Shown in pieces: positions 1-9,057 of a stretch of DNA of 64,000 bases. This DNA comes from Aliicoccus persicus_A (GTDB lineage: Bacteria; Bacillota; Bacilli; Staphylococcales; Salinicoccaceae), in the NCBI GenBank assembly GCA_020741755.1, contig DYYI01000071.1, positions 41,090 through 105,089 on the forward strand, written 5' to 3'. The first letter of the stretch is position 1. Each line of letters starts with the position of its first letter. Below the pieces are notes generated by a model that was given only the letters and a program-made list of their open reading frames with translations, was not told the DNA's origin and did no database searches. Position numbers and translations under genes: made by a program.

Positions 1-1645
1 AGTAAAGTATACAACCTGAAGCGACTAGGAATGCGAGTCCGATGAACCCCATAATGAACACGGTTAGACCCATGATCTGCATCATGTAAATGGAATCTTC
101 GATCTTGCTCGTATAGCCATACCACACATCTTCATCGTCAGAAGTCATGTGTTCTGCTACGATTGCATGAGCGTCCATATCATTGTTCTCAACATTTATG
201 CTATTCACCGCTTGTATTGAGAGGACTTTATCGTCCATTTCTGCAACTAGTTCTTCATACAATACATCGTCTACAACGACTGTATTTGCACCGAATGCAT
301 ACATCGGTGGTATGACAGAATCTTCTAGGCGTTCTGTAATATTAATCGTTTTACTGAATTCACCGTTTGTAAAAGTGAATTCATTATATTCAGTCAAGTT
401 CAGAACTTCCTCAATTTGATTTCCAGTACCAGTCATTACGCCATCATTGCCTTCTAAATCAAATCCTTCCACCTGACTATCAGACACGATATTTACATAA
501 TTCATGAAATTACCATACTCTTCATTGAGTGATTCATCTTCTTGCTCTGCTTCAATTGATGCGAAGTCAAACGTAATAACTTCATGCGAATAGCCTGTTT
601 CTTCTAGTGCTTCGCTAATTTCATCAAGCGGTACTTCTTCCTGTGCATTTAAAGAGTAATCATAAGGATTGTTTGATTCGACCATACGCTCTGCCGAGTA
701 GTAAGAAATATACGCCAGTGACATTGCCGTTAAACTAATGGCTGTGATCGTTGTGATTAACGTCAATAGAAATGCGTTTGATTTCATTTTAAACATGATT
801 GTCGATGTTGCGACAACATCATTCACATTCACATGGCCTTTTTTTGACTTTCTATACATATTTAAAATGAGTGCTACAGTAAATTTAAAGATAAAATACG
901 CACCAACGATTGTTAAGAACAGTATGATCAACATAAGTGGTAACAATATAACTGGATATTCAAACCCGATATCATATAAGTTTTCACTTAAAAAGTAACC
1001 TGCTATGATCATAACGAATCCGACAATACCTAAAATATACGTAAAAATATTCGGACGCTTATACTTCGTTTCTGTAATGCCTTCTAAGTTCATCAATGTA
1101 ATCAGTTTTGTTCTTTTAATAAAGTACACGTTTTGAATCGTTAAAATAACAAAAATGAAGACAAAGAGTAAAAATGTATACAATAATGATGTTGCACTAA
1201 ACTGGAAATCTACGACTGATTCTATTCCCATCAATCGAAATAGAATCATGTTTAATAATCTAGAAAATAGTAAACCTACGAGTATACCTGTAACGACACT
1301 ACCGAAATAGATGATGACATTTTCAATAAATAATATGCGTAAAATTTTGTTGTCTGTCATACCGATCAGTTTATACAGTGCGAATTCTTTATTTCTCCGC
1401 TTTATGAACAGTGAATTCGCAAACATCGTAAACGTCACGATGATAACGAGTATAACAACTGCCCCTGCGAGCAATGCATCGAGTCCACCATCTTGTTCTC
1501 CCACTTGCACAAGTGTCATCTCATTCGTCGCAAGTAAGATGAATGAATAGAACAGTGTCACACTAAATATTAATGAGAAGAAGTATAAGACATAGCGACT
1601 AAAGTTTTTAAAGAAGTTTTTTAAAATAATTTGATTAAACGTCAT
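1..1645 (-). CDS. Bce-type ABC transporter permease (FtsX family), 3' end outside window
   Basis: The frame is open from an ATG at 1645 to the left edge, about 548 codons; sampled stretches show no stop. The N-terminus (MTFNQIILKNFFKN) and the hydrophobic segment at the left edge fit BceB/VraG/BraE permeases, which are usually 630-670 residues with ten membrane helices and a large extracellular domain; a mostly hydrophilic central stretch (roughly positions 150-720 of the window) would be that domain. The start overlaps the ATPase stop by 11 bp, so translation is coupled. Such transporters recognise lipid II-cycle antibiotics or cationic peptides and signal to a partner kinase. Substrate cannot be read from sequence. 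The C-terminus is missing only because the window ends. Confidence 0.85.
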   Translation of the reverse strand, partial: MTFNQIILKNFFKNFSRYVLYFFSLIFSVTLFYSFILLATNEMTLVQVGEQDGGLDALLAGAVVILVIIVTFTMFANSLFIKRRNKEFALYKLIGMTDNKILRILFIENVIIYFGSVVTGILVGLLFSRLLNMILFRLMGIESVVDFQFSATSLLYTFLLFVFIFVILTIQNVYFIKRTKLITLMNLEGITETKYKRPNIFTYILGIVGFVMIIAGYFLSENLYDIGFEYPVILLPLMLIILFLTIVGAYFIFKFTVALILNMYRKSKKGHVNVNDVVATSTIMFKMKSNAFLLTLITTITAISLTAMSLAYISYYSAERMVESNNPYDYSLNAQEEVPLDEISEALEETGYSHEVITFDFASIEAEQEDESLNEEYGNFMNYVNIVSDSQVEGFDLEGNDGVMTGTGNQIEEVLNLTEYNEFTFTNGEFSKTINITERLEDSVIPPMYAFGANTVVVDDVLYEELVAEMDDKVLSIQAVNSINVENNDMDAHAIVAEHMTSDDEDVWYGYTSKIEDSIYMMQIMGLTVFIMGFIGLAFLVASGCILY

Positions 1646-2390
1646 GTCTCACACCGCCAAGCACGCGCTGAGTATCTAAAATTTCTCTGTAGTACGTATC
1701 CTGCATCTTCTCACCACGAACGAGCGTTGAGTAAACTTGTCCATCTTTTAAGAAAATAATACGATCAGAATAACTCGCTGCTGTGGGATCGTGAGTGACC
1801 ATCATGATTGTCGCCTGATTTTTCTGTTGTAAATCTCTTAACTTTTGTAATAAATCCGTCGCACTTTTAGAGTCAAGTGCCCCAGTTGGTTCATCTGCAA
1901 AGATCATCTTTGGTTCATGAATAAATGCACGAGCTGCTGATGTTCTCTGCTTTTGACCACCTGAAATTTGATACGGATATTTATCTACAGATTCTTCAAT
2001 ACCCAACTCTTTTACTAAAGTATCAACAAGCGTATTCGTCTCACCTTTTGAAACGTCACGAATGGACATCGGTAATAAAATATTTTCTTTAACTGTCAAT
2101 GTATCGAGTAAGTTATATTCTTGGAAAATGAAACCAAGATCATTTTTTCTAAACTCCGATAACTGACGGTTACTTAACTGTTCGATGTTTTGGTTATCAA
2201 TGATAATTTCTCCGCTAGAAGGTTGATCGATCGAACTGAGTACATTTAATAATGTTGTTTTCCCTGAACCAGATGCACCCATGATTGACACGAACTCACC
2301 CGCTTCAATCTTTAAATCAATGCCTTTTAATACTTCCGTTTTGTTCTGACGTGTACCATATGTCTTAACTATATTTTTTGCTGTTAGCAT
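1635..2390 (-). CDS. Bce-type ABC transporter ATP-binding protein
   Basis: About 251 residues. It has Walker A GASGSGKT at about 38-45, the ABC signature SGGQKQR at about 143-149, Walker B ending ADEPTG with D166/E167, and the switch histidine in VTHDP at about 200. This is the MacB/LolD-like subfamily that energises FtsX-type permeases. The open frame extends to 2405, but GGAG lies nine bases upstream of the ATG at 2390, giving the start MLTAKNIVKTYG, which also matches family N-termini. It lies 3' of the kinase gene with an 88-100 bp gap that carries its own promoter-like element, and overlaps the permease. Probable role: resistance to bacitracin, nisin or other peptides (BceA/BraD/VraF type). 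Confidence 0.93.
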   Translation of the reverse strand: MLTAKNIVKTYGTRQNKTEVLKGIDLKIEAGEFVSIMGASGSGKTTLLNVLSSIDQPSSGEIIIDNQNIEQLSNRQLSEFRKNDLGFIFQEYNLLDTLTVKENILLPMSIRDVSKGETNTLVDTLVKELGIEESVDKYPYQISGGQKQRTSAARAFIHEPKMIFADEPTGALDSKSATDLLQKLRDLQQKNQATIMMVTHDPTAASYSDRIIFLKDGQVYSTLVRGEKMQDTYYREILDTQRVLGGVRHDV

Positions 2391-2422
2391 TCGAGTCATC
2401 TCCATTTCTTATGATTAACCTA

Positions 2423-2453
2423 AGTATAGTACGTCTTAAAAACGTTCGCGTTT
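2423..2453 (-). promoter_or_regulatory. Predicted response-regulator operator and promoter of the ABC transporter genes
   Basis: On the minus strand a TATACT -10 box (2423-2428) is preceded, in place of a good -35 box, by the perfect inverted repeat AAACG-CGAA-CGTTT (2440-2453). BceR-type regulators bind inverted repeats just upstream of weak -35 regions of their target transporter promoters, so this is a plausible binding site for the neighbouring regulator. The assignment is inference from position and symmetry. Confidence 0.5.
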
Positions 2454-2492
2454 GATTTTTATTACATAGAAAAAAACGATATGACAATTGTG

Positions 2493-3491
2493 TCACATCG
2501 TTCTAATTTCTGTCATATGGTTCAGTTTTGGAAATGTAAGAACAAAGATTGTATGCGCTCCGTATACCGATTCTACATCAATTTCAATCTCTAGTGCATT
2601 TGATGCTTGCGCTGCTAAGTACAACCCCATACCCGTCGATTGGTTGTCATTTTTATCGGATGTTGAGGTAAAGCCTGCGTCAAAAATTCGTTTGATGTCC
2701 GCTTCTTTAATACCTCGGCCATAATCTTTAATTGAAAATATAACATAGCCATCAGCCATCGTTGTTCTTATTTCAATATCATTATTCTCAGAGTACTTCA
2801 CAGCATTTGAAATCAGTTGATCTATGACGAATGTCACCCACTTCACATCACTCACCACTTCAGTTACATTAAAATGGATGTCGAATCCAATACCTTTATG
2901 TAAGCAGATGGTCCGTAATTTACGAATGGACTGATTGACGATGTCCGGAATTTTTATCATTTCAAAATGTAAATCATTTTCAATATTTGGTAGACGTTTT
3001 AAGTATAGTATCTCGTTGAGTTTCTGATCAAGACGCTGCCATTCGGTTAAAATTTTAGAACGATCCTCTTCTTTTAAATCATTAATCATCAGCTGCATCG
3101 TCGTCAGTGGCATTTTTAAATCATGGATGAAACGCGTCATCTCATCTAGGTTTTCTTTCGTACGGTTAGATTCTATTTCAACCATTTTATTATATTCTTG
3201 CTTCAATCCTCTTAATACATCAAAGTAGTCCTGCTGAAATGCTGAACGTTCACTTGGTAAGTAATCAATTTCCTCATGTTTTTCAAGTTTTCTTATACTT
3301 CTATAAAATTCTTTTTTTCTGTTGAAATCGATGCCTACAGCAATCGCAGTGATGAACAAATTGATTAAAACAATATAGATTAGTGCATGCATAGGCACTA
3401 ATGGATCAATATAACTGATAAAAAGAATAGAAACATTAATGATAATGAGTAGTATAAAATATGGATAATATTCTTTGATATACATCTTCAT
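2493..3491 (-). CDS. Intramembrane-sensing histidine kinase (BceS/GraS/BraS type)
   Basis: 332 residues. Two membrane helices (about 11-27 and 34-54) are separated by only a handful of residues, so there is no extracellular sensor domain; this is the hallmark of kinases that sense through a Bce-type permease. The H-box is FIHDLKMPLT with the phospho-acceptor His123; the N-box is around Asn229, the G1 box DYGRG at 256-260 and the G2 box GMGL at 287-290, so the ATPase domain appears intact. The ATG overlaps the regulator stop by four bases (ATGA). The downstream ATPase and permease are the expected signalling partners. Confidence 0.93.
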   Translation of the reverse strand: MKMYIKEYYPYFILLIIINVSILFISYIDPLVPMHALIYIVLINLFITAIAVGIDFNRKKEFYRSIRKLEKHEEIDYLPSERSAFQQDYFDVLRGLKQEYNKMVEIESNRTKENLDEMTRFIHDLKMPLTTMQLMINDLKEEDRSKILTEWQRLDQKLNEILYLKRLPNIENDLHFEMIKIPDIVNQSIRKLRTICLHKGIGFDIHFNVTEVVSDVKWVTFVIDQLISNAVKYSENNDIEIRTTMADGYVIFSIKDYGRGIKEADIKRIFDAGFTSTSDKNDNQSTGMGLYLAAQASNALEIEIDVESVYGAHTIFVLTFPKLNHMTEIRTM

Positions 3492-4174
3492 GATAATTCT
3501 TCTTTCAGCAAGTAACCATAGCCTGTTTTTGTCATAATCGCCTGCGTTAAACCGATTTGCTCTAACCTTTTTCTTAAGCGATTTACATTGACTGTAAGCG
3601 TATTGTCACTAATGAATCTAGCATCATCCCAGAGTGCTTCGATAATCTCATCTCGACTAACGACTTGATTTACCTTTTGAGAAAGTAAGGATAATATAAA
3701 TGCTTCATTTTTTGTCAGCTCAATCTCTTCATCACCATGTGTCACTCTTAATTTCTTAAAATCAAAGATAGCATCCCTGAATTTAAACACATCTAACGCT
3801 TGTGGATGATACTCATATGTTCGGCGAATCAGTGCTTCTACTTTCGCTTTTAACACATCAAAATTAAATGGTTTTTGTACATAGTCATCCGCACCGAGCT
3901 GCATCCCCATGACCATGTCTGTAGGATGGTCTCTCGACGATAGGAAGATGATCGGTATATTCGAAACATCACGAATCATTCGACACCAATAAAATCCATC
4001 ATATTTTGGTAAAGTAATATCGATTATGACGAGTTCAGGTGACTCAGCAATAAATGTTTGCATTACATTTGAAAAGTCTTCAATGCCTTCAATTGTGTAA
4101 TCCCATTCTTCAAATCGATTTTTCAATTCGTTAAATAATGTCGCATCATCTTCTATGATTAAAATTTTAGCCAA
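3488..4174 (-). CDS. OmpR-family response regulator (BceR/GraR/BraR type)
   Basis: Receiver domain with acidic pocket IIEDD near the N-terminus and phospho-acceptor Asp at about 52 (LVIIDITLPK), followed by a C-terminal winged helix (ELTKNEAFILSLL ... NTLTVNVNRLRKRL). Length about 228 residues, normal for the family. Start choice: the frame is open from a GTG at 4183 directly after the upstream stop (4184), with an ATG at 4180, but the AGGTGA Shine-Dalgarno is best spaced for TTG at 4174, giving (M)AKILIIEDD as in homologues. It likely activates the transporter promoter at 2423-2453. Confidence 0.92.
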   Translation of the reverse strand: MAKILIIEDDATLFNELKNRFEEWDYTIEGIEDFSNVMQTFIAESPELVIIDITLPKYDGFYWCRMIRDVSNIPIIFLSSRDHPTDMVMGMQLGADDYVQKPFNFDVLKAKVEALIRRTYEYHPQALDVFKFRDAIFDFKKLRVTHGDEEIELTKNEAFILSLLSQKVNQVVSRDEIIEALWDDARFISDNTLTVNVNRLRKRLEQIGLTQAIMTKTGYGYLLKEELS

Positions 4175-4183
4175 TATCATCAC

Positions 4184-5362
4184 CTACCGTTCATTTTGAC
4201 GTCGTAATGGTACAACTTGCATGTACGTTAACATTCTCCAAATCCACTCAAATGGTCCAAATTTAAAGTACTTCATCCATACATGGCTGAGTAACACTTG
4301 CACGATAAAGAATGCGAGACTGAATGGAACAAAGTAAACGGCATCCATTTGGTCATACAAATTCGTTACTTTAAAAAATGCAACCATAAATATACTTTGC
4401 ATTAAATAGTTCGTCAAAGCCATCTGTCCTGCTGGTTGTAAAAAGCGCACTAGAGCGGGTATATAATGTAGGACAACTATAAATATTGAAAGATATCCAA
4501 GCGCAACAAGTGGTCCACCAATCGTGTAAGATAATCCGCTCAATGTATCACTCACGAAATCCGTTGAATAGGTCAATGCATGACCTGTATACAGCTTAAT
4601 TGGTATACCAATCGCGAGCGCAATGATACCAAAAACGAGTATCTTCTTTATATGTAACTTAAAGGTATTGTGTAAATTTCTTTGCCCGATATACAAGCCA
4701 AGTAAAAACATTGCTAATACGATTGGCATCATGACGACAATGCCTGCTAGACCCCACATGAATAAAACACCATTTGCACCAACTAAATCCATATAGTTAC
4801 CATTATGCATGATCTCAGTAAGGTTAAAGTTAAATAATCCGGCATTATCTTCTTCAACTTCAAAGCCACGCATTAAAACAGCAAGCCCTAGTACTAATAA
4901 TGTGCCTGCACTAAAAATAACAATCGGAACAATTAAGTTAACGATAGGTTTTACACGGACAAAAAGTATTAACCAAAAGCCCGTGATTGCATATAGCGTT
5001 AAAATGTCCCCATACCAAATGAATACGCCATGAAGCACGCCTATGATTAACAAGACGACAAGACGTCTGACGAATAATTTATTCGGATTGTCTACCTTTT
5101 TTTCAGCGCGAGATATGAACAGATAAAAACTCAGCCCAAATAGAAATGAAAACATTGTAAAAAAGCTCGATGTTACAAACGAATTGATAAACCATAGCGC
5201 ACGTTCATTCCAGACACCTGAGTAAATTGATGTGTCTTCTGAAATATCTATGTAAGATCCTGCAAACGACATGATGTTCATCATTAATATACCAAACAGT
5301 GCAATGGCTCTAATCGCATCGATTTCATTTATTCTTGATTGCTGTGAGGTTGGTAAATGCAT
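4184..5362 (-). CDS. DUF418 family multi-pass membrane protein (YeiB-like)
   Basis: 392 residues with around ten hydrophobic helices. The N-terminus RINEIDAIRAIALFGILMMNI and the C-terminal block (GPLVALGYLSIF ... GQMALTNYLMQSI ... FGPFEWIWRMLTY) are typical of DUF418 proteins, which are related to membrane acyltransferases and have no firmly established function. The stop directly abuts the start of the response regulator gene, so the two are probably co-transcribed, which ties the protein to the peptide-sensing module. It could modify the envelope in response to the same signal, but that is inference. Confidence 0.85.
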   Translation of the reverse strand: MHLPTSQQSRINEIDAIRAIALFGILMMNIMSFAGSYIDISEDTSIYSGVWNERALWFINSFVTSSFFTMFSFLFGLSFYLFISRAEKKVDNPNKLFVRRLVVLLIIGVLHGVFIWYGDILTLYAITGFWLILFVRVKPIVNLIVPIVIFSAGTLLVLGLAVLMRGFEVEEDNAGLFNFNLTEIMHNGNYMDLVGANGVLFMWGLAGIVVMMPIVLAMFLLGLYIGQRNLHNTFKLHIKKILVFGIIALAIGIPIKLYTGHALTYSTDFVSDTLSGLSYTIGGPLVALGYLSIFIVVLHYIPALVRFLQPAGQMALTNYLMQSIFMVAFFKVTNLYDQMDAVYFVPFSLAFFIVQVLLSHVWMKYFKFGPFEWIWRMLTYMQVVPLRRQNER

Positions 5363-5416
5363 AGAAGACTCCTATCATATAATCAGATTGATATCGCTTA
5401 AAAGAAAAATGCAGAA

Positions 5417-5725
5417 TTAGAGAAAAAATCTAATTCCGCTATATAACCAATCGAGGTTTAGCCAATTGATTTCCTGGCCAGTGAAGTACATATATCCAAC
5501 GTAAACTAATAAACCAACGAGGGGTAAAAACACAAACAAGAAAATAAATAGCTTAAAGACTTTTGTAAAGATATAAAAAAGCAATCTTAAAACAAGCAAT
5601 GCAATAAACACATATAACACATTCAGTGCATTCAACTCTATCGGATAGAGTTCATAGTATTGTATTAAAACGACAATAATTACTGCGAGTACAGCATATA
5701 AAATTAACTGCAAAATATATTTCAT
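5417..5725 (-). CDS. Small integral membrane protein of unknown function
   Basis: 102 residues, almost entirely hydrophobic, with three or four predicted helices and a short hydrophilic C-terminus. No motif was recognised. It is read in the same direction as DUF418 and ends 54 bp before it, so it may be the first gene of that operon. The ribosome binding site (GTAGGT, six bases before ATG) is modest. An imperfect hairpin (GAACCA/TGGTTC, 5741-5759) lies just upstream of its start; its role is unclear. Hydrophobic composition and lack of stops support coding, but homology is unproven. Confidence 0.6.
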   Translation of the reverse strand: MKYILQLILYAVLAVIIVVLIQYYELYPIELNALNVLYVFIALLVLRLLFYIFTKVFKLFIFLFVFLPLVGLLVYVGYMYFTGQEINWLNLDWLYSGIRFFL

Positions 5726-5783
5726 ATTCTACCTACTCTCGAACCAAGTGAAGTGGTTCTGGGTTTCTTTTTCCCGTTTTTAA

Positions 5784-6725
5784 CTAGCAAAAATTATTTT
5801 GGAAATTCAAATGTGTGATTTTCTCTGCTAATACATGCCCATAACGTTCTTCAAGTTTAGCAACAAAATTAGGATACTCACCTGCATGACCGAGATCTTT
5901 TACATAATCAAAGATACCGTCAAAATCTGATCCTAATCCGATATGATCCGTACCACCTAAATCGATGATGCGATCAATATGTGGGAATAAATCTTCAATC
6001 ACACAATCTCCTGATTTTATAAATGGTGGGTTGAAAACAAGGTTAATCATGCCGCCCTTTTCAATGATCTGAGTGATCTGAGAATCAGTCAGATTACGCA
6101 GATGATCCATTACTGCACGTGAATTCGAGTGACTTGCGAATACACGGTCCGCGCGATCGATAATATCATTAAAACCATTTTCATTTAAATGACTGACATC
6201 GACTAACACGCCGTATTCATTACATAAATCAATCACATCAAATCCAAAGTTAGTGAGTCCAGCTAAACGTTTTTCTCCAACACCATCAGCAACGAGGTTT
6301 GCATTATTCCATGTTAAGCCAAGACTCAACACACCAAGTCTAAACAAAGTTTTTAATTTCATCAAATCATTTCCGAATGCATCAGATCCTTCTAGCGTTA
6401 ACACCGCACCGATTTCATCATCTTTTAAATCATTAATTTCACTTAAATGCTTAATGTGTACTATATTTGGCTGTGTTAAAATCTCATCATAAAAGCAGTC
6501 TACTTGTTCTAAAGCATGTTGCCATTTTTCGTTATCAGGAATTGCCGGCGATAAAAATATCGCGAAAAATTGAACTTTAACGTTACCCGCTCTTAATCGC
6601 TCAGCGTTCGTATCAATTTCACTGCTGTTCGCAAAATTAAGTTCACGCTTTTTAAACATGTACGTCTTTCTTTTATCTGACTGGAGTTTCAATAGTGCGT
6701 CACAATGTGTATCGATAATTTTCAA
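5784..6725 (-). CDS. Membrane dipeptidase (peptidase family M19)
   Basis: 313 residues, zinc-dependent dipeptidase of the renal dipeptidase family. Metal ligands visible: the HxD motif His7/Asp9 (DTHCD), bridging Glu112 (TLEGSD), His179 (DVSHLN) and His199 (FASHSNSR), plus the GSDFDG motif near 265-270. Bacterial members hydrolyse dipeptides, sometimes D-amino-acid containing ones, in the cytoplasm. The start is TTG, with AAAGGAG eight bases upstream; no ATG alternative fits. The C-terminus (NFQNNFC) is slightly shorter than in many homologues. It stands alone, divergent from the YjiH-family gene. Confidence 0.92.
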   Translation of the reverse strand: MKIIDTHCDALLKLQSDKRKTYMFKKRELNFANSSEIDTNAERLRAGNVKVQFFAIFLSPAIPDNEKWQHALEQVDCFYDEILTQPNIVHIKHLSEINDLKDDEIGAVLTLEGSDAFGNDLMKLKTLFRLGVLSLGLTWNNANLVADGVGEKRLAGLTNFGFDVIDLCNEYGVLVDVSHLNENGFNDIIDRADRVFASHSNSRAVMDHLRNLTDSQITQIIEKGGMINLVFNPPFIKSGDCVIEDLFPHIDRIIDLGGTDHIGLGSDFDGIFDYVKDLGHAGEYPNFVAKLEERYGHVLAEKITHLNFQNNFC

Positions 6726-6806
6726 TTTATAATCTCCTTTTAATTATGTACTTTTTTAAACATTTATGCGTATAATAACACTAAAATCATTTATTGGAGG
6801 TTAATC

Positions 6807-8138
6807 ATGCATAAAGCAAGTACGTATTTAAAATTTATTATACCATCTTTACTCGGCTTATTCTTTTTCTTAATGCCGATTTCTACTGAAGATGGTACAT
6901 CAATTCCAATTGCAATAATGGCGAATTGGTTATTGGAGGTACTCGGTAACGACATTACAGTCATTTTAGTCACTCTTATCGTCGTCATTACCACAGTACT
7001 CACTGTTTTGTTCAGCTTTAACATTATTAAAGTTAAAAATGAACTGTTGAACAGCTTATTCAACGTTAGTATTATGTGGGTCATCATTCGACTCATTGCG
7101 GGGATTTTCGCGCTTATGGCATTTTTCTATGTCGGGCCAGAAATCATCGTATCTGCGGATACAGGAAACTTGATGTTACGGGACTTATTACCGACATTGT
7201 TCTCAGTATTCTTATTTGCAGGTCTTTTACTACCCTTGTTATTGAACTATGGACTCATTGAATTTATTGGAACGTTCTTTACAAAAGTGATGCGACCACT
7301 CTTTACATTACCTGGTCGTTCAACGGTCGATAACTTAGCATCATGGGTCGGAGACGGAACTGTCGGTGTGTTACTCACGGCAGGACAGTACGAAAAAGGG
7401 TTGTACTCATTGCGTGAAGCATCTGTAATCGCCACAACTTTTTCAGTTGTTTCCATTTCATTTTCAATCGTTGTTCTAGAATACATAGGGTTGATGAATT
7501 ACTTTGGACTATTTTATGGCACGATCATTCTCTGTGGTATCGTCTGTGCGTTAATCATGCCGAGAATACCACCGCTTTCAATGATTAAAGATACATATTA
7601 TGTTGAAGGTGTCGATTTAAATGAAGAAGTGCCGAAAAATCACAGCATGTTTAGTTGGGCATTAACTTCTGCTCTAGACAAAGCAAAAAAAGCAGATGGT
7701 TTTAATGGTTACGCACGCGAATCGATTAAGACCGTGTGCGAAATGTTATTCACTGTACTGCCAGTCGTTATGGCGATCGGTACACTCGGTACGGTCGTGG
7801 CTGAAGGTACACCTGTCTTTGAATATTTAGGTGCACCGCTCGTTCCAATTTTAGAATTTATGAATGTACCAGAAGCATACCGTGCAGCTGAAACGATATT
7901 TGTAGGATTTATAGATATGTTCTTACCAGCTGTATTTATTGCAGATGTAGAAAGTGAAATGACACGATTCATTATTGGTACGTTAAGTATTACACAGCTG
8001 ATTTACTTATCAGAAGTCGGCGGCGTCATACTCGCCTCAAAAATTCCTATCGGCATTGGTAAATTGTTTATCATCTTCTTATTAAGAACAATTATTTCAT
8101 TGCCAATCATCATTCTCGTTGCACACCTTATTTTCTAA
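6807..8138 (+). CDS. YjiH family protein with nucleoside recognition (GATE) domains
   Basis: 443 residues with many membrane helices. Sequence blocks such as LPTLFSVFLFAGLLLPLLLNYGL and the repeated Gate-like segments (residues about 115-270 and 320-440) are those of the YjiH/SpmA-like nucleoside recognition family. The transported substrate is not known for certain; the Gate domain suggests transport or gating of a small solute. Strong ribosome binding site TGGAGG seven bases before ATG; a TATAAT at 6771-6776 may be its -10 box. Monocistronic, closed by the hairpin at 8155-8195 shared with the convergent TPM gene. Confidence 0.85.
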   Translation: MHKASTYLKFIIPSLLGLFFFLMPISTEDGTSIPIAIMANWLLEVLGNDITVILVTLIVVITTVLTVLFSFNIIKVKNELLNSLFNVSIMWVIIRLIAGIFALMAFFYVGPEIIVSADTGNLMLRDLLPTLFSVFLFAGLLLPLLLNYGLIEFIGTFFTKVMRPLFTLPGRSTVDNLASWVGDGTVGVLLTAGQYEKGLYSLREASVIATTFSVVSISFSIVVLEYIGLMNYFGLFYGTIILCGIVCALIMPRIPPLSMIKDTYYVEGVDLNEEVPKNHSMFSWALTSALDKAKKADGFNGYARESIKTVCEMLFTVLPVVMAIGTLGTVVAEGTPVFEYLGAPLVPILEFMNVPEAYRAAETIFVGFIDMFLPAVFIADVESEMTRFIIGTLSITQLIYLSEVGGVILASKIPIGIGKLFIIFLLRTIISLPIIILVAHLIF

Positions 8139-8154
8139 AATATATCAACTAAAA

Positions 8155-8195
8155 AGACGGTATTGGAATCTAAAGAATAGAATCCAATACCGTCT
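8155..8195. terminator. Bidirectional terminator between YjiH-family and TPM genes
   Basis: A 17-bp arm (8155-8171) pairs with 8179-8195 with one mismatch, seven-base loop. Read on the minus strand it is followed by TTTTTAG, a good tract for the LemA/TPM transcript; the plus-strand tail is weaker. Confidence 0.85.
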
Positions 8196-8208
8196 ATATT
8201 ATTCTAGA

Positions 8209-9057
8209 TTAGAATCCTCGACCAGCACCACCGCCGCCGCCGGATCCACCACCGAATCCGCCAAAGCCGCCGCTTGATCCGCCACCGAAACTACCGCCAC
8301 CTGAGCCACCTGTTGGGAAGCCCCAGAAAGTACCTCTGCGTCCACGGCTACGTCCACCTGTGCCGCCGCCTCCGCCTCTAATCATCCAGAGAACAAAGAT
8401 AATAAATATGAGTGTTATGAACAATCTAAATATTTCTCCGACACCGCTAAAACCAGATCCATCTGACGAATCCTCAATCGGTGTATCCCGTGTAAACTCA
8501 CCATCTTCATAGCCAAATGCTTCTAAGGATTCATTATACAGCGCTTCATATAGAGCAATGAGACCTTGTTCATAATATCGATTCGCTTGGGAAGAATTAT
8601 TTTCAAATTCTGCTGCTCTTTGAAAATAATCCAATGCTTCCTGATCGATAATACGTCCGATTTTTGCATCATTTAAGTATCCTTCGACGCCATAACCGAC
8701 TTGAACATCTACCCCACGATTCGTAAATTCGTTGCCGTTATCCAAGTTAAGTAAAATAACGATACCGTTATCCTCGTCTTCCTTACCAACACCATAACCT
8801 CGCAAAGCCTCTAGTGCATAATCCTGTCTATGAATTTGTCCAGTTGTTGGCATTGTCAGGAGGAGCATCTCAACACCTGTGCCTGATTCCAGATGTGTAC
8901 CGAGGTCATTTAAAGCACGAACACTTTCCTCTGACAACACATTTGCATTATCTTGAACAAAATAATGTGTTGTGTCGAGCGGTGGTAAATCTTCCGCTTG
9001 AATCGATGGGATAAACACCACACTCATCAACAATAAGAGGAATAGTTTTTTTATCAT
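8209..9057 (-). CDS. TPM domain protein with Gly/Ser-rich C-terminal tail
   Basis: 282 residues: signal peptide 1-21 (cleavage likely after SIQA), TPM domain about 30-180 (YFVQDNANVLSEES ... ILLNLDN ... QVGYGVEGYLNDAKIGRIID), one membrane helix about 210-228, then a cytoplasmic or exposed tail of about 50 residues made almost only of Gly, Ser, Arg and Phe. TPM proteins (YgcG/Psb32/BA42 relatives) are membrane-anchored; some have acid phosphatase activity or assist photosystem or membrane protein repair, but the bacterial role is uncertain. The ATG overlaps the LemA stop (TAATG), so translation is coupled. LemA-TPM pairs are common in Firmicutes. Confidence 0.88.
   Translation of the reverse strand: MIKKLFLLLLMSVVFIPSIQAEDLPPLDTTHYFVQDNANVLSEESVRALNDLGTHLESGTGVEMLLLTMPTTGQIHRQDYALEALRGYGVGKEDEDNGIVILLNLDNGNEFTNRGVDVQVGYGVEGYLNDAKIGRIIDQEALDYFQRAAEFENNSSQANRYYEQGLIALYEALYNESLEAFGYEDGEFTRDTPIEDSSDGSGFSGVGEIFRLFITLIFIIFVLWMIRGGGGGTGGRSRGRRGTFWGFPTGGSGGGSFGGGSSGGFGGFGGGSGGGGGAGRGF

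Noticed and set aside
1..1645. Possible frameshift in the permease, since no complete frame is visible
   Set aside because: Frame checks at several points show one continuous reading frame from 1645 to the left edge; it is incomplete only because of the window boundary.
5741..5759. Hairpin GAACCA/TGGTTC as a terminator
   Set aside because: The stem is only six bp and the T-rich tail is on the plus strand, where no gene ends; on the minus strand it lies between genes read through it. Left as a possible leader structure only.
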